DNA of 64,000 nucleotides from Albidovulum sp. bin36 (GTDB lineage Bacteria > Pseudomonadota > Alphaproteobacteria > Rhodobacterales > Rhodobacteraceae): NCBI GenBank assembly GCA_002238565.1, contig MPMP01000001.1:1-64000 (forward strand), in the 5' to 3' direction. A program made the translations under genes and the position numbers. The notes below the pieces were generated by a model. That model ran no database searches, was not told the origin of the DNA, and saw only the letters and a program-made list of their open reading frames with translations. Positions 48,261 through 56,397 of the stretch are shown piece after piece; position 1 is the first letter of the stretch; each line of letters starts with the position of its first letter.

Positions 48261-48956
48261 ATGACGAAAAAATCGCACTCGCCAATCGTAATGGTCGTGG
48301 AGGATGATCGCAACCAGCTTGAATTGCTTAAGTCGTCCGTTATGTCGCATGGATTCATTCCATTGCCGGCGAAAAGCGGCGAAGAGGCGATGGAGCTACT
48401 ATTCGCCGAGACCCCGGATGCAGTTATTCTTGATTGGATGCTTCCCGGCATATCCGGGCTGGAAGTATGCCGGCGGATTCGCGCAAGCAAGCTCATGCGA
48501 AATCTGCCGGTTATTTTGCTATCGGCTCGCGCAATGGATGACGACAAAGTTTCCGGGTTCAAATTCGGCGCCGACGACTATGTTACCAAGCCGTATTCGA
48601 TCGAAGAGCTCATGGCTCGCGTAAGAGCCTGCCTAAGGAGAACCATGCCGTCGGCGGTGGGCGAGATTATCGAATTCGGCGATATCCGACTGGATGCCGA
48701 GCAGTATCGCGTTTATCGAAGCGGACGGCAGCTGCACTTGGGATCGACGGAATATAGGCTATTGGCCGCGTTGATCGAGACTCCCGGCCGGGTATTTACG
48801 CGAGATCAATTGCTAGACAGAGTTTGGGGACGGCGGATTTTCGTCGAAACAAGAACGGTCGACGTCCACATTGCCAGGCTTCGAAAATCTCTGTGCTCGA
48901 ACGGCGAAGGCGACCCGATACGAACGGTAAGAGGCGTCGGATATTCAATCGGCTGA
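48261..48956 (+). CDS. phoB: Phosphate-regulon response regulator PhoB, 231 aa
   Basis: OmpR-type response regulator. The receiver domain has the acidic pocket VVEDDRNQ, the phospho-acceptor Asp58 in AVILDWMLPG and the conserved Lys about 107 in YVTKPYS. The C-terminal winged helix has STEYRLLAALIETPGRVFTR, QLLDRVWG and VDVHIARLRKSL. Order phoR-pstB-phoU-phoB and the PHO-box-like site support the function. An ATTAAGGAG sequence precedes the ATG. Confidence 0.93.
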   Translation: MTKKSHSPIVMVVEDDRNQLELLKSSVMSHGFIPLPAKSGEEAMELLFAETPDAVILDWMLPGISGLEVCRRIRASKLMRNLPVILLSARAMDDDKVSGFKFGADDYVTKPYSIEELMARVRACLRRTMPSAVGEIIEFGDIRLDAEQYRVYRSGRQLHLGSTEYRLLAALIETPGRVFTRDQLLDRVWGRRIFVETRTVDVHIARLRKSLCSNGEGDPIRTVRGVGYSIG

Positions 48957-49209
48957 GCCAGGCCCGGTCGCAGATCTTCAAACTCGAACGCCAGCATTCG
49001 ATAATCCGTCCGGCGGGAGATGACCGCCTCACCGCGGCTTTAACGCCGATAATGTATATTATGTTAATTTTTTTGCAGTGAAATCCTATTTTCTTTGGCG
49101 GAACTTTGCCGTACAGCGACATTTGCATTAAAGGATTGAACCCTCGGCGCGATTCAAGCCGGCGCGCGCCGTTCAAAAAGCCAGCAGTCACTGCAAGAGC
49201 GATCCAGCC

Positions 49210-49650
49210 ATGACATCAATACTCGTATTAAACGGGCCGAATCTTAACATGCTTGGTTCCAGAGAACCCGAGATCTACGGTTCGAATTCTCTTGCGGCCA
49301 TCGAAAAAATCTGTCGCAAACGAGCCAAGGAGCTCGGCATCGACATTGAATTCCTTCACAGCAATCACGAAGGCGCGCTGATCGACGCCATCCACGATGC
49401 TTCGGAGAAAGTCGATGCCATCGTTATCAACGCGGCGGCGTATACGCATACGTCCGTTGCGTTAATGGATGCGCTCAAGTCGGTTCCTCAACCCGTTGTC
49501 GAACTTCACCTTACAAACACTCATCGGCGCGAATCCTTCCGCGCCAAATCGTATATTTCACTTGCGGCCGACGGAATTATTTGCGGATTCGGAGCGAATG
49601 GCTACGCGCTGGCGCTGGATGCCGCTCTTGGATTGATCGATGCAAAATGA
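49210..49650 (+). CDS. aroQ: 3-dehydroquinate dehydratase, type II, 146 aa
   Basis: Third enzyme of the shikimate pathway, dehydrating 3-dehydroquinate in a dodecameric flavodoxin-like fold. Motifs are VLNGPNLNMLGSREPEIYGS with the active-site tyrosine, QSNHEG-like HSNHEGALIDAIHDA, the NAAAYTHTSVALMDAL segment and ELHLTNTHRRESFRAKSYIS with the catalytic histidine. Length is typical. A perfect hairpin terminator follows. accB/accC, common downstream neighbours in Proteobacteria, are absent here. Confidence 0.96.
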   Translation: MTSILVLNGPNLNMLGSREPEIYGSNSLAAIEKICRKRAKELGIDIEFLHSNHEGALIDAIHDASEKVDAIVINAAAYTHTSVALMDALKSVPQPVVELHLTNTHRRESFRAKSYISLAADGIICGFGANGYALALDAALGLIDAK

Positions 49651-49652
49651 AG

Positions 49653-49677
49653 CGGCCGGCAAAGGAGCCGGCCGTTT
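49653..49677 (+). terminator. Terminator between aroQ and tsf
   Basis: A perfect 8-bp stem CGGCCGGC/GCCGGCCG with a six-base loop AAAGGA is followed by a short T-run. Aroq ends just before it and the convergent tsf gene ends at 49747, so it may serve both directions. Confidence 0.7.
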
Positions 49678-49746
49678 CCGAGAATTTTTATAGCGAGGCC
49701 TGCATCGAAGGCCGCCTTCTTCCGCGGCAGTCTAGGCCGGGCGCGC

Positions 49747-50577
49747 CTACTTTTCTATCCCTTCGCCCACTTCGAACCTTAGGAAATCGACAATTTCAAT
49801 GCCTGCTTTCTCGGCAATCGAACGAACTGTAGAGTCCTGATCAAAAATGTATTTTTGATTTAGCAAAGTAACCTCTTCAAAGTACTTTCTCAGGCGCCCG
49901 GCAATCATTTTTTCGATCACGGCCTCGGGCTTTCCGGATTCCCGAGCCTGGTCGGCGAGCACGTTGCGTTCCCGTTCAAGAGCTTCCGCGGGAATATCGT
50001 CTTCCGACAGCGACATGGGTTTCGACGCCGCAACATGCAGAGCTATCTTGCGAGCCGTTTCGCCGTCCTCGCCTTCGTAGGCAACCAAAGCGCCGATCTT
50101 GCCGAGATTCGGCGCAGGCGAATTATGCACGTAGCCGACAACGCCGCCGCCTGCTATCTTTTCCATCCTGCGCAGGGATAGGTTTTCACCGACGGTCGCA
50201 ATTTTTTCCGTAACAACATCATTGACGGGCTTGCCGTCAATCTCGCAGTCCCGCAGAGACTCCAAGTCGGAAGCTTCAAGGGCCAAGCTTAAAATATCGG
50301 TAACAAGATTTTGAAATTCAACATTTTTCGCAACGAAATCGGTTTCCGAATTCACTTCGACTATTACTCCGGCTCCGCCGTCCATGCGTATGCCCACCAA
50401 CCCTTCGGCCGCGATGCGACCGGCTTTCTTGGCCGCCGTGGAAAGTCCCTTTTTCCGCAGCCAGTCGACGGCCGCCTCGGAATCGCCATTGTTTTCGACG
50501 AGCGCTCTCTTAGCGTCCATAATTCCCGCGCCGGTCATCTCGCGGAGTTGTTTGACCATCGCAGCTGTAACAGCCAT
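49747..50577 (-). CDS. tsf: Elongation factor Ts, 276 aa
   Basis: EF-Ts recycles EF-Tu by nucleotide exchange. The N-terminal UBA-like domain is VKQLREMTGAGIMDAKRALV, and the core begins KAGRIAAEGLVG, with the TDFVAKN motif that contacts EF-Tu. The C-terminal LLNQKYIFD followed by the dimerisation part is present. It follows rpsB by 11 bases, the conserved order. Confidence 0.97.
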   Translation of the reverse strand: MAVTAAMVKQLREMTGAGIMDAKRALVENNGDSEAAVDWLRKKGLSTAAKKAGRIAAEGLVGIRMDGGAGVIVEVNSETDFVAKNVEFQNLVTDILSLALEASDLESLRDCEIDGKPVNDVVTEKIATVGENLSLRRMEKIAGGGVVGYVHNSPAPNLGKIGALVAYEGEDGETARKIALHVAASKPMSLSEDDIPAEALERERNVLADQARESGKPEAVIEKMIAGRLRKYFEEVTLLNQKYIFDQDSTVRSIAEKAGIEIVDFLRFEVGEGIEK

Positions 50578-50588
50578 TGGATTTCTCC

Positions 50589-51425
50589 CTAGGAAGTCGA
50601 TTCTTTTTCGGATTGCGGGGATTCGGCCTTTTCGCCTTCAGTCGGAGTTTCCGCTTCCGAGTCTTTCGTCTCTTCAATCACCGGTTCCGATTCGAGAGAA
50701 TCCGCGAGTTCGCCGACATCGACGCCGGCCTCGCCCATGTGCTTGGCCATTCCCGAAAGCACGGCGCGCGCGAAGAGGTCGCAGTAAAGCGCTATGGATC
50801 GCGATGCATCATCGTTGCCGGGCACGAGATAATGAATTCCGTCGGGCGAGCAATTCGTATCCACAACGGCGACAACCGGAATTCCAAGCTTTTTCGCTTC
50901 CGCGACTGCAAGAGCTTCCTTTTTTACGTCGATGACAAACAAGATATCGGGAACGCCGTCCATGTCGCGAATCCCGCCCAGCGACGCCTGAAGCTTGGCC
51001 TGTTCTCTCTCAAGCCCCAGTCGCTCCTTTTTTGTCAAACCCTCTACGCCCGCCGACAATTGCTCGTCGATCAGCTTCAGTCTCGATATGGAGTTTGAAA
51101 CCGTTTTCCAATTGGTTAAAGTTCCGCCCAGCCAGCGATGATTGACGAAATATTGAGCGCATCTTTCGGCGGCTTCGGAAATGGGCTTCTGCGCCTGTCG
51201 CTTCGTTCCGACGAATAGGACCTTGCCGCCTTTGGAGACGACATCCTTGACCGCATTCAAAGCGGTATCCAGCATCGGCACTGTAAGCGTCAGGTTGATA
51301 ATGTGGATTCCGTTTCGCTTGCCGTATATATATTCGGACATTAGCGGGTTCCATCGCTGAGTCTGGTGCCCGAAATGCACGCCCGCTTCCAGAAGCTGGC
51401 GCAAATTAAAGTCTGGTACTGTCAT
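50589..51425 (-). CDS. rpsB: 30S ribosomal protein S2, 278 aa
   Basis: S2 domain starting [20 protein letters not shown] with [20 protein letters not shown] and [22 protein letters not shown]-terminal acidic tail of about 45 residues (rich in Glu and Ser) extends the protein, as in several Alphaproteobacteria. The start at 51425 has AAAGGAA upstream; a longer frame to 51566 has no ribosome site. Co-transcribed with tsf. Confidence 0.97.
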   Translation of the reverse strand: MTVPDFNLRQLLEAGVHFGHQTQRWNPLMSEYIYGKRNGIHIINLTLTVPMLDTALNAVKDVVSKGGKVLFVGTKRQAQKPISEAAERCAQYFVNHRWLGGTLTNWKTVSNSISRLKLIDEQLSAGVEGLTKKERLGLEREQAKLQASLGGIRDMDGVPDILFVIDVKKEALAVAEAKKLGIPVVAVVDTNCSPDGIHYLVPGNDDASRSIALYCDLFARAVLSGMAKHMGEAGVDVGELADSLESEPVIEETKDSEAETPTEGEKAESPQSEKESTS

Positions 51426-51614
51426 GGCTATTCCTTTCCGGTTTGTGCCGCGGCGGAACCGCATGGAGTCAACCCAACCGGCGGACACGCGAATGTCGCA
51501 TCGCGCGCCCAGGTTCCACCTGAGAATTTCTGCTTGACAAATAATCCATTCGAAGCCCCGCCGCAAGTCGGAATCGGAAATGCGTCAAGAGAATCGACCT
51601 ACGGCCGGAAATTT

Positions 51615-52493
51615 TTGCCGCGACCGAATGCGATTTGCATCGGTTCCGTGCACTGGGACTATATCGGCATGGCCGCTGCGGAGCATTCCGGCGACGTGCC
51701 GGGCACAATCGAGCGAAAGCCGGGCGGCGTTGCGCTAAACGTAGCGGCGGCGCTGAATTTTCTCGGCGTCGCCACGAATATTCTCGGCGCCGTGGGCGGC
51801 GACAGCGAAGGCGTCGAGCTGATCGAGAGCTTGACTCGTATTGGAGTGGGTACCGATCTTATCTCAAGAGTTCCGGATTCGCGGACGGACCAGTACATTG
51901 CTATTGAAAATCGGAGCGGACTGGTTGCGGCCGTTGCCGATACTCGGACCTTGGAAAGCGCCGGGGCTAGGATTGTCGAAACATTCAAGGATATCGACGC
52001 CTCGATTCGCGAGCAGGTCAAGGCTATAGTCCTGGATGGCAACTTGCCGATCGGAACAATTAACGAGCTAAATTCGATTTCAAAACCGTCGCGCGCAAAA
52101 ATTGCCTTGGTATGCGCATCGGGCGCCAAGGCCGCTCGGCTAAAAAATGTCGCTAGCCGTCCCGAATCGACAATCTATTTGAACATTCGCGAGGCGAACA
52201 GTTTGCTAGGAGCAAGCTTTTGCGATGCGCGCAACGCCGCTGAACAGCTTTGCGAACTAGGATTCAATCGGGCCGTCGTTACGAACGGGTCGAAATGGGC
52301 AGCCATGTCCACGGCAAGGGAAAACCTCGCTTGCCTCCCTCCGCAAGTCGAAGCCGTCCGGGCCACCGGTTCGGGCGATGCCTTCGCCGCGGCGCACATT
52401 GCGGGCGAGCTGGCGGGCGCAAGCGCCGAGCTGGCACTTGAAAATGCTGCTTCATTCGCTTCTTCTTTTGCCGCAGGGAAAATAGAATTTTGA
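51615..52493 (+). CDS. psuK: PfkB-family kinase, probable pseudouridine kinase, about 292 aa
   Basis: Ribokinase-like sugar kinase. The N-terminal motif PNAICIGSVHWDYIG and GGVALNVAAALNFLG are the substrate side; the C-terminal ATGSGDAFAAAHIAGEL has the catalytic aspartate and anion hole of PfkB enzymes. The following pseudouridine-5'-phosphate glycosidase gene fixes the role: PsuK phosphorylates pseudouridine to PsiMP. The start is uncertain. No ATG is in frame near the domain; TTG 51615 fits the family length, and TTG 51534 is an alternative. Its stop overlaps the psuG start. Confidence 0.85.
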   Translation: MPRPNAICIGSVHWDYIGMAAAEHSGDVPGTIERKPGGVALNVAAALNFLGVATNILGAVGGDSEGVELIESLTRIGVGTDLISRVPDSRTDQYIAIENRSGLVAAVADTRTLESAGARIVETFKDIDASIREQVKAIVLDGNLPIGTINELNSISKPSRAKIALVCASGAKAARLKNVASRPESTIYLNIREANSLLGASFCDARNAAEQLCELGFNRAVVTNGSKWAAMSTARENLACLPPQVEAVRATGSGDAFAAAHIAGELAGASAELALENAASFASSFAAGKIEF

Positions 52494-53434
52494 ACTTGCC
52501 ACTGGACATAAGCCCTAAAGTTGATTCCGCGCTTAAATCGGGCGCGCCGGTCGTTGCGCTGGAGTCTTCGATAATCTCGCATGGACTCCCCTGCCCCGAC
52601 AATATCGAACTCGCCGTGGAAACGGAACGGCTGATCGAAACATCCGGAGCGTGCCCGGCTACGATCGCCGTAATGGACGGCCGGATTCGCATCGGCTTGA
52701 ATTTGGACGAGCTGGAAAAGCTTTCTTCCGGCGACGACATAGCGAAACTAAGTCGTTCCGATATCCCGGTAGCGCTGGCCAAGGGATTAACCGGATCGAC
52801 AACCGTGGCATCGACGATGATTTGCTCGCGGCTGGCGGGCATTGAAGTATTCGCTACCGGCGGCATTGGAGGCGCCCATAGAGGAGCCGAATTGAGTTTC
52901 GACGTTTCGGCCGACTTGACCGAACTGGCCAATAGCCCCGTTATCGTCGTGTCCTCGGGCGCCAAGGCCATTTTGGATATACCGAAAACTCTGGAAATTT
53001 TGGAAACCCTTGGCGTACCCGTGATCGCATTCGGTCAGAGTGCATTCCCGGCATTCTGGTCTCGAACATCCGGATTCGACGCGCCGCACAGGCTCGACTC
53101 GACCCGCGAAATTGCCGCTGCCTTTCATTTTATGCGCGAACTGAATCTTCCTGGGGGATTGCTCATTGCCAATCCCGTGCCGGAAGGCAGCGAATTGCCT
53201 TTGCCGGAAGTAAACCGCTGGATTGATCGGGCTTTGCTGGACCTGGAAAGGAATACTATGCATGGAAAGGCAGTCACGCCATTTCTTCTCGATCGCATCG
53301 TCGGACTTTCCGGCGGACTTTCCTTGAAGGCGAACAAGGAATTGGTCAAGGGCAACGCCGCGCTCGCGGCGCGTATAGCGCGCAGCCTAGTCCGGTTCCG
53401 CGCCAGTATTTCGGCGGCCCGCCGGAAATTTTAG
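52490..53434 (+). CDS. psuG: Pseudouridine-5'-phosphate glycosidase, 314 aa
   Basis: PsuG cleaves the C-C glycosidic bond of pseudouridine 5'-phosphate to uracil and ribose 5-phosphate, completing salvage of pseudouridine. VVALESSIISHGLPCPDNIE with the active-site glutamate, KGLTGSTTVASTMICSRLAG, the catalytic-lysine region and FATGGIGGAHRGAELSFDVS with the metal site are diagnostic. Length is normal. TTG at 52490 overlaps the psuK stop (TTGA), so the two genes are coupled. Confidence 0.95.
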   Translation: MNLPLDISPKVDSALKSGAPVVALESSIISHGLPCPDNIELAVETERLIETSGACPATIAVMDGRIRIGLNLDELEKLSSGDDIAKLSRSDIPVALAKGLTGSTTVASTMICSRLAGIEVFATGGIGGAHRGAELSFDVSADLTELANSPVIVVSSGAKAILDIPKTLEILETLGVPVIAFGQSAFPAFWSRTSGFDAPHRLDSTREIAAAFHFMRELNLPGGLLIANPVPEGSELPLPEVNRWIDRALLDLERNTMHGKAVTPFLLDRIVGLSGGLSLKANKELVKGNAALAARIARSLVRFRASISAARRKF

Positions 53435-53501
53435 TAGGATTTCCGCTTGAAGGCACAAGATTGAATGTGCAAACTGATGTTTTTCTTGCGAGGCGTTAAT
53501 A

Positions 53502-54218
53502 TTGGATCAGCCACAAGAACCAGACGACCGGAGCCGCCCTGTGAATTCCCCTAGATCCGGCTGGCTGCTCGGAGCTCTGCGCGCGAACTTTCTCACGGGG
53601 CTCGTCGTCCTAGTACCCGTTGGCTTGACCGCGTACATATTCTGGACGGCGATCGGCATAATAGATTCCTGGGTGCTGCCGTGGATCCCGGAAAGATACA
53701 ATCCGTCGGCCTATATCGGCGCGGATGTCCACGGAATCGGCTCCGTCATATTTCTGGTGTTCTGCGTCGTCGTCGGCTATTTCGCCAAAGGTCTGATCGG
53801 TCGATGGATACTGCGCTGGGGCGAGCTCATCGTCGGCAGGATGCCGCTGGTTCGATCCGTTTACCAGGCATTGAAGCAAATCGCCGAAACGGTGTTCCAG
53901 CAGGGCGAGACGACGTTCGACCGCGCCTGCCTGATCGAATATCCTCGCAAGGGCCTGTGGGCGATGGCGTTTTACTCAACTACGACCAAGGGCGAAATTC
54001 TAGAAAAAACTCCTGATGTCGGCAAAATGATCAGCGTGTTCCTGCCGACGACGCCGAATCCAACATCCGGATTTCTTCTGTTCGTTCCGGAATCGGACGT
54101 CATTTTTCTAGATATGTCGGTCGAAGACGCCGCCAAACTCGTAATTTCAGCCGGCTTGGTCTATCCGGTGCCCAAGTCGAATGTTCCCGCCCTGCAGGGC
54201 GGGAACGAGGACAGATAG
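53502..54218 (+). CDS. DUF502 family membrane protein, 238 aa
   Basis: A membrane protein with two N-terminal membrane segments (FLTGLVVLVPVGLTAYIFW and IGSVIFLVFCVVVGYFAKG) and a cytoplasmic C-terminal domain with GRMPLVRSVYQALKQIAETV and FLPTTPNPTSGFLLFVP, the DUF502 signature. Function is not established. In Alphaproteobacteria it often sits near recG and mfd; here mfd lies 2 kb downstream on the other strand. The TTG at 53502 is the likely start; it follows psuG by 67 bases. Confidence 0.9.
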   Translation: MDQPQEPDDRSRPVNSPRSGWLLGALRANFLTGLVVLVPVGLTAYIFWTAIGIIDSWVLPWIPERYNPSAYIGADVHGIGSVIFLVFCVVVGYFAKGLIGRWILRWGELIVGRMPLVRSVYQALKQIAETVFQQGETTFDRACLIEYPRKGLWAMAFYSTTTKGEILEKTPDVGKMISVFLPTTPNPTSGFLLFVPESDVIFLDMSVEDAAKLVISAGLVYPVPKSNVPALQGGNEDR

Positions 54219-54248
54219 CTAGCGCCGCCGGTCGCCTCGGTCTTTGAG

Positions 54249-56075
54249 TTACGGGCTCGGCGAATCGTCGTGCCACCAAATGTCCGGAAGAAAGCCGGCC
54301 CAGTCGCCGTAGACCGGAATCGTTTCGGGATATTTCAGCTCCGACTTGTGCGCGAGGCGTGAAAAATTCGAGAACCAGACGGGGATGACGAAGCGATAGG
54401 ACGTAAGCACCCTGTCGAGCGCCCGGACGCCCGCTATGAAATCCTCCTTTTCTCTTGCCTCGAGAATCGCGGAAATCATGGCTTCGATGGCATCGCTGGA
54501 TACGCCCATCCAGTTGCGGGTTCCGGGAGTGTCGACTCCCTCGCGGCCCCAGTACAATCTTTGCTCATTGCCGGGGCTTAGCGACATGCTGCGTTGGTAC
54601 CAAGCCATGTCGAAGTCATAGTTGTCAGTCCTTTCCCGGTACTGCGAACTGTCGACCAGCGTAATCACGGCGCTTATGCCGAGACGCTTTAGCGATTCGA
54701 CGTATATCTCGGCTATGCTCATCGTATCGTGAGCTCCCTGCACGACCAGGATTTCGAATTCGAATGGATCCCCGTCGGAATTTTTAAGAATACCGCCGGA
54801 ATCGACGATCCAGCCCGCGGATTCGAAAAGGTCTCTCGCCCGCAGTATATTTTTTCGGTTGCGTTCCGAGCCGTCCGAAACAGGCGGTTCGTATCCCGTA
54901 AATGCGTCCGCGGGAATCTCGTCCTTGAATGGCAGAAGAAGCTCCAGGACCTTTCCCTCGGCGGGTCCCGGCCTCGCGCCTAGGACTGAATTCGAAAAGT
55001 AGGTCTTTATTCTTGGAAGCTTTCCGTCATTCATGATCGCGTTTGTCAACTCGAAGTTGAATGCGTGAATCAATGCGTCTCGAACCCTGATGTCTTTGAA
55101 ATTCTCGCGTCTTGTATTGAAAACGAAGCCTCGAATTCCGGATGGCCGCTGATGGGGGATTTCCGATTTAACGACCGCTTTCGATTCCACGGCCGGAAAG
55201 CTGTAGTTCGAGTCCCACTTGGCGGCGTTCCATTCCCTGTAGGTATCGATTTCGCCGGCTTTGAAAGCTTCGAACACGACTCCGCCATCGCCGAAATATT
55301 CGTAGACGATCTCGTCGAAATTGTGCCTTCCCTTGTTGATGCCCAGGCCCCAGCCCCAGTAGTCTTCGTTTCGCGCGAATCTAATGAAACGCCCGGGCTC
55401 AAATTCCTCGATGGCATAGGGTCCGGTGCCAATAGGAATTTCAAGCGAGCTGTCGCTAAAATCTCTTCCGTCCCATTGGCTTTTCTTCAGAACCGGGCGA
55501 AGTCCGAGAATTAACGGAAGTTCGCGATCCACGGTATTGAATGTAAATCGAACGGTTCTTTCGCCGACCTGCTCCGCGCTGGCTACTTTTTTCCAGGAAA
55601 GGCTGTACCGCGGATGGCCCTTGCTTCCCAGCGTTTCGAACGACCAGAGAACGTCTTCGATCGTTACGGGAGTATTGTCGGAAAACCGCGCCTCCGGCCT
55701 GAGCGTGAATTCAACCCAGTCTCGATTCGGACCGGTTTCGATCGTTTCCGCAAGGAGGCCGTAGAGCGTGAACGGTTCATCGTAGCTCCGCCCCATCAAG
55801 GTCTCGTAGACGTGGGATCGGATTTCCCAGGGCGCCCGTCCCTTGACGATCCACGGATGAAGCGAATCGAATGAACCGGATCGCCCGTAGGTTATGCTGC
55901 CGCCCTTGGGCGCATTCGGGTTGGCGTGCGGAAAGGATTCAAAACCCGGCGGAAGTTCCGGCTCTCCGTACATCGCAATTCCGTGCGACGGCATCGCGGA
56001 CGCCGCGCCCATCCCGAACCAGAAAATTGAGACAAAGCAGGTGAATATAAGTGCAACGAGATTTTTTCGTGGCAT
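54249..56075 (-). CDS. Extracellular solute-binding protein, family 5 (YejA-like), 608 aa
   Basis: A periplasmic substrate-binding protein of an ABC importer for oligopeptides or related compounds (microcin C-type YejA group). A signal peptide covers about residues 1-28 (LVALIFTCFVSIFWFGMGAASA). HGIAMYGEPELPPGFESFPH and ANPNAPKGGSITYGRSGSFD are the YejA-type start; DPFEFEIL and EIYVESLKRLGISAVITLVD are family segments. I start at ATG 56075, which has AGGAGGG upstream, although the spacing is long; ATG 56123 adds 16 residues. No permease or ATPase genes are adjacent, so it is an orphan here. Confidence 0.9.
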   Translation of the reverse strand: MPRKNLVALIFTCFVSIFWFGMGAASAMPSHGIAMYGEPELPPGFESFPHANPNAPKGGSITYGRSGSFDSLHPWIVKGRAPWEIRSHVYETLMGRSYDEPFTLYGLLAETIETGPNRDWVEFTLRPEARFSDNTPVTIEDVLWSFETLGSKGHPRYSLSWKKVASAEQVGERTVRFTFNTVDRELPLILGLRPVLKKSQWDGRDFSDSSLEIPIGTGPYAIEEFEPGRFIRFARNEDYWGWGLGINKGRHNFDEIVYEYFGDGGVVFEAFKAGEIDTYREWNAAKWDSNYSFPAVESKAVVKSEIPHQRPSGIRGFVFNTRRENFKDIRVRDALIHAFNFELTNAIMNDGKLPRIKTYFSNSVLGARPGPAEGKVLELLLPFKDEIPADAFTGYEPPVSDGSERNRKNILRARDLFESAGWIVDSGGILKNSDGDPFEFEILVVQGAHDTMSIAEIYVESLKRLGISAVITLVDSSQYRERTDNYDFDMAWYQRSMSLSPGNEQRLYWGREGVDTPGTRNWMGVSSDAIEAMISAILEAREKEDFIAGVRALDRVLTSYRFVIPVWFSNFSRLAHKSELKYPETIPVYGDWAGFLPDIWWHDDSPSP

Positions 56076-56177
56076 TTTGGCAACAGCCCTCCTGTTAGAG
56101 TATGTTTTTTTCGAAAGTGCCATCCAAATTTCGAATTAGCACTTGCTAGCCCCCCCAATATTCGTTATGACAATCGC

Positions 56178-56251
56178 ACTGCTCGATAGGTTTCTTGCCT
56201 GTATGAAACCTGCCTCAACAACTTAGCGCCCGCTTCGGCGGGCGTTTTTTT
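56178..56251 (+). ncRNA. Candidate small RNA
   Basis: A hairpin with 7-bp stem AGGTTTC/GAAACCT (arms at about 56188-56211) is followed by a short single-stranded stretch and a strong terminator hairpin at 56227-56251. No open frame explains the terminator, because nothing is transcribed into it from the left on this strand. A weak promoter (TTGCTA at 56143-56148 with TATGAC at 56166-56171) would start the RNA near 56178. It lies between the divergently placed binding-protein gene and the end of mfd. No known family is recognised. Confidence 0.4.
56227..56251 (+). terminator. Rho-independent terminator of the candidate small RNA
   Basis: CGCCCGC at 56227-56233 and GCGGGCG at 56238-56244 form a perfect 7-bp stem with a TTCG tetraloop and are followed by seven T residues. 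The orientation is plus-strand only. Confidence 0.85.
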
Positions 56252-56397
56252 ACGCGGCGCTGCAGCATCACGCAGGCATTTCACAGATGAAATTGACTTC
56301 AACTCAAAATATGGACAGATTGCAAGCCCCAATCCCCATATTTCGATAATTTTTCTTGTCGCCCGGCGACGGGCAAAGGATAGTTTAGTTCACTGAA

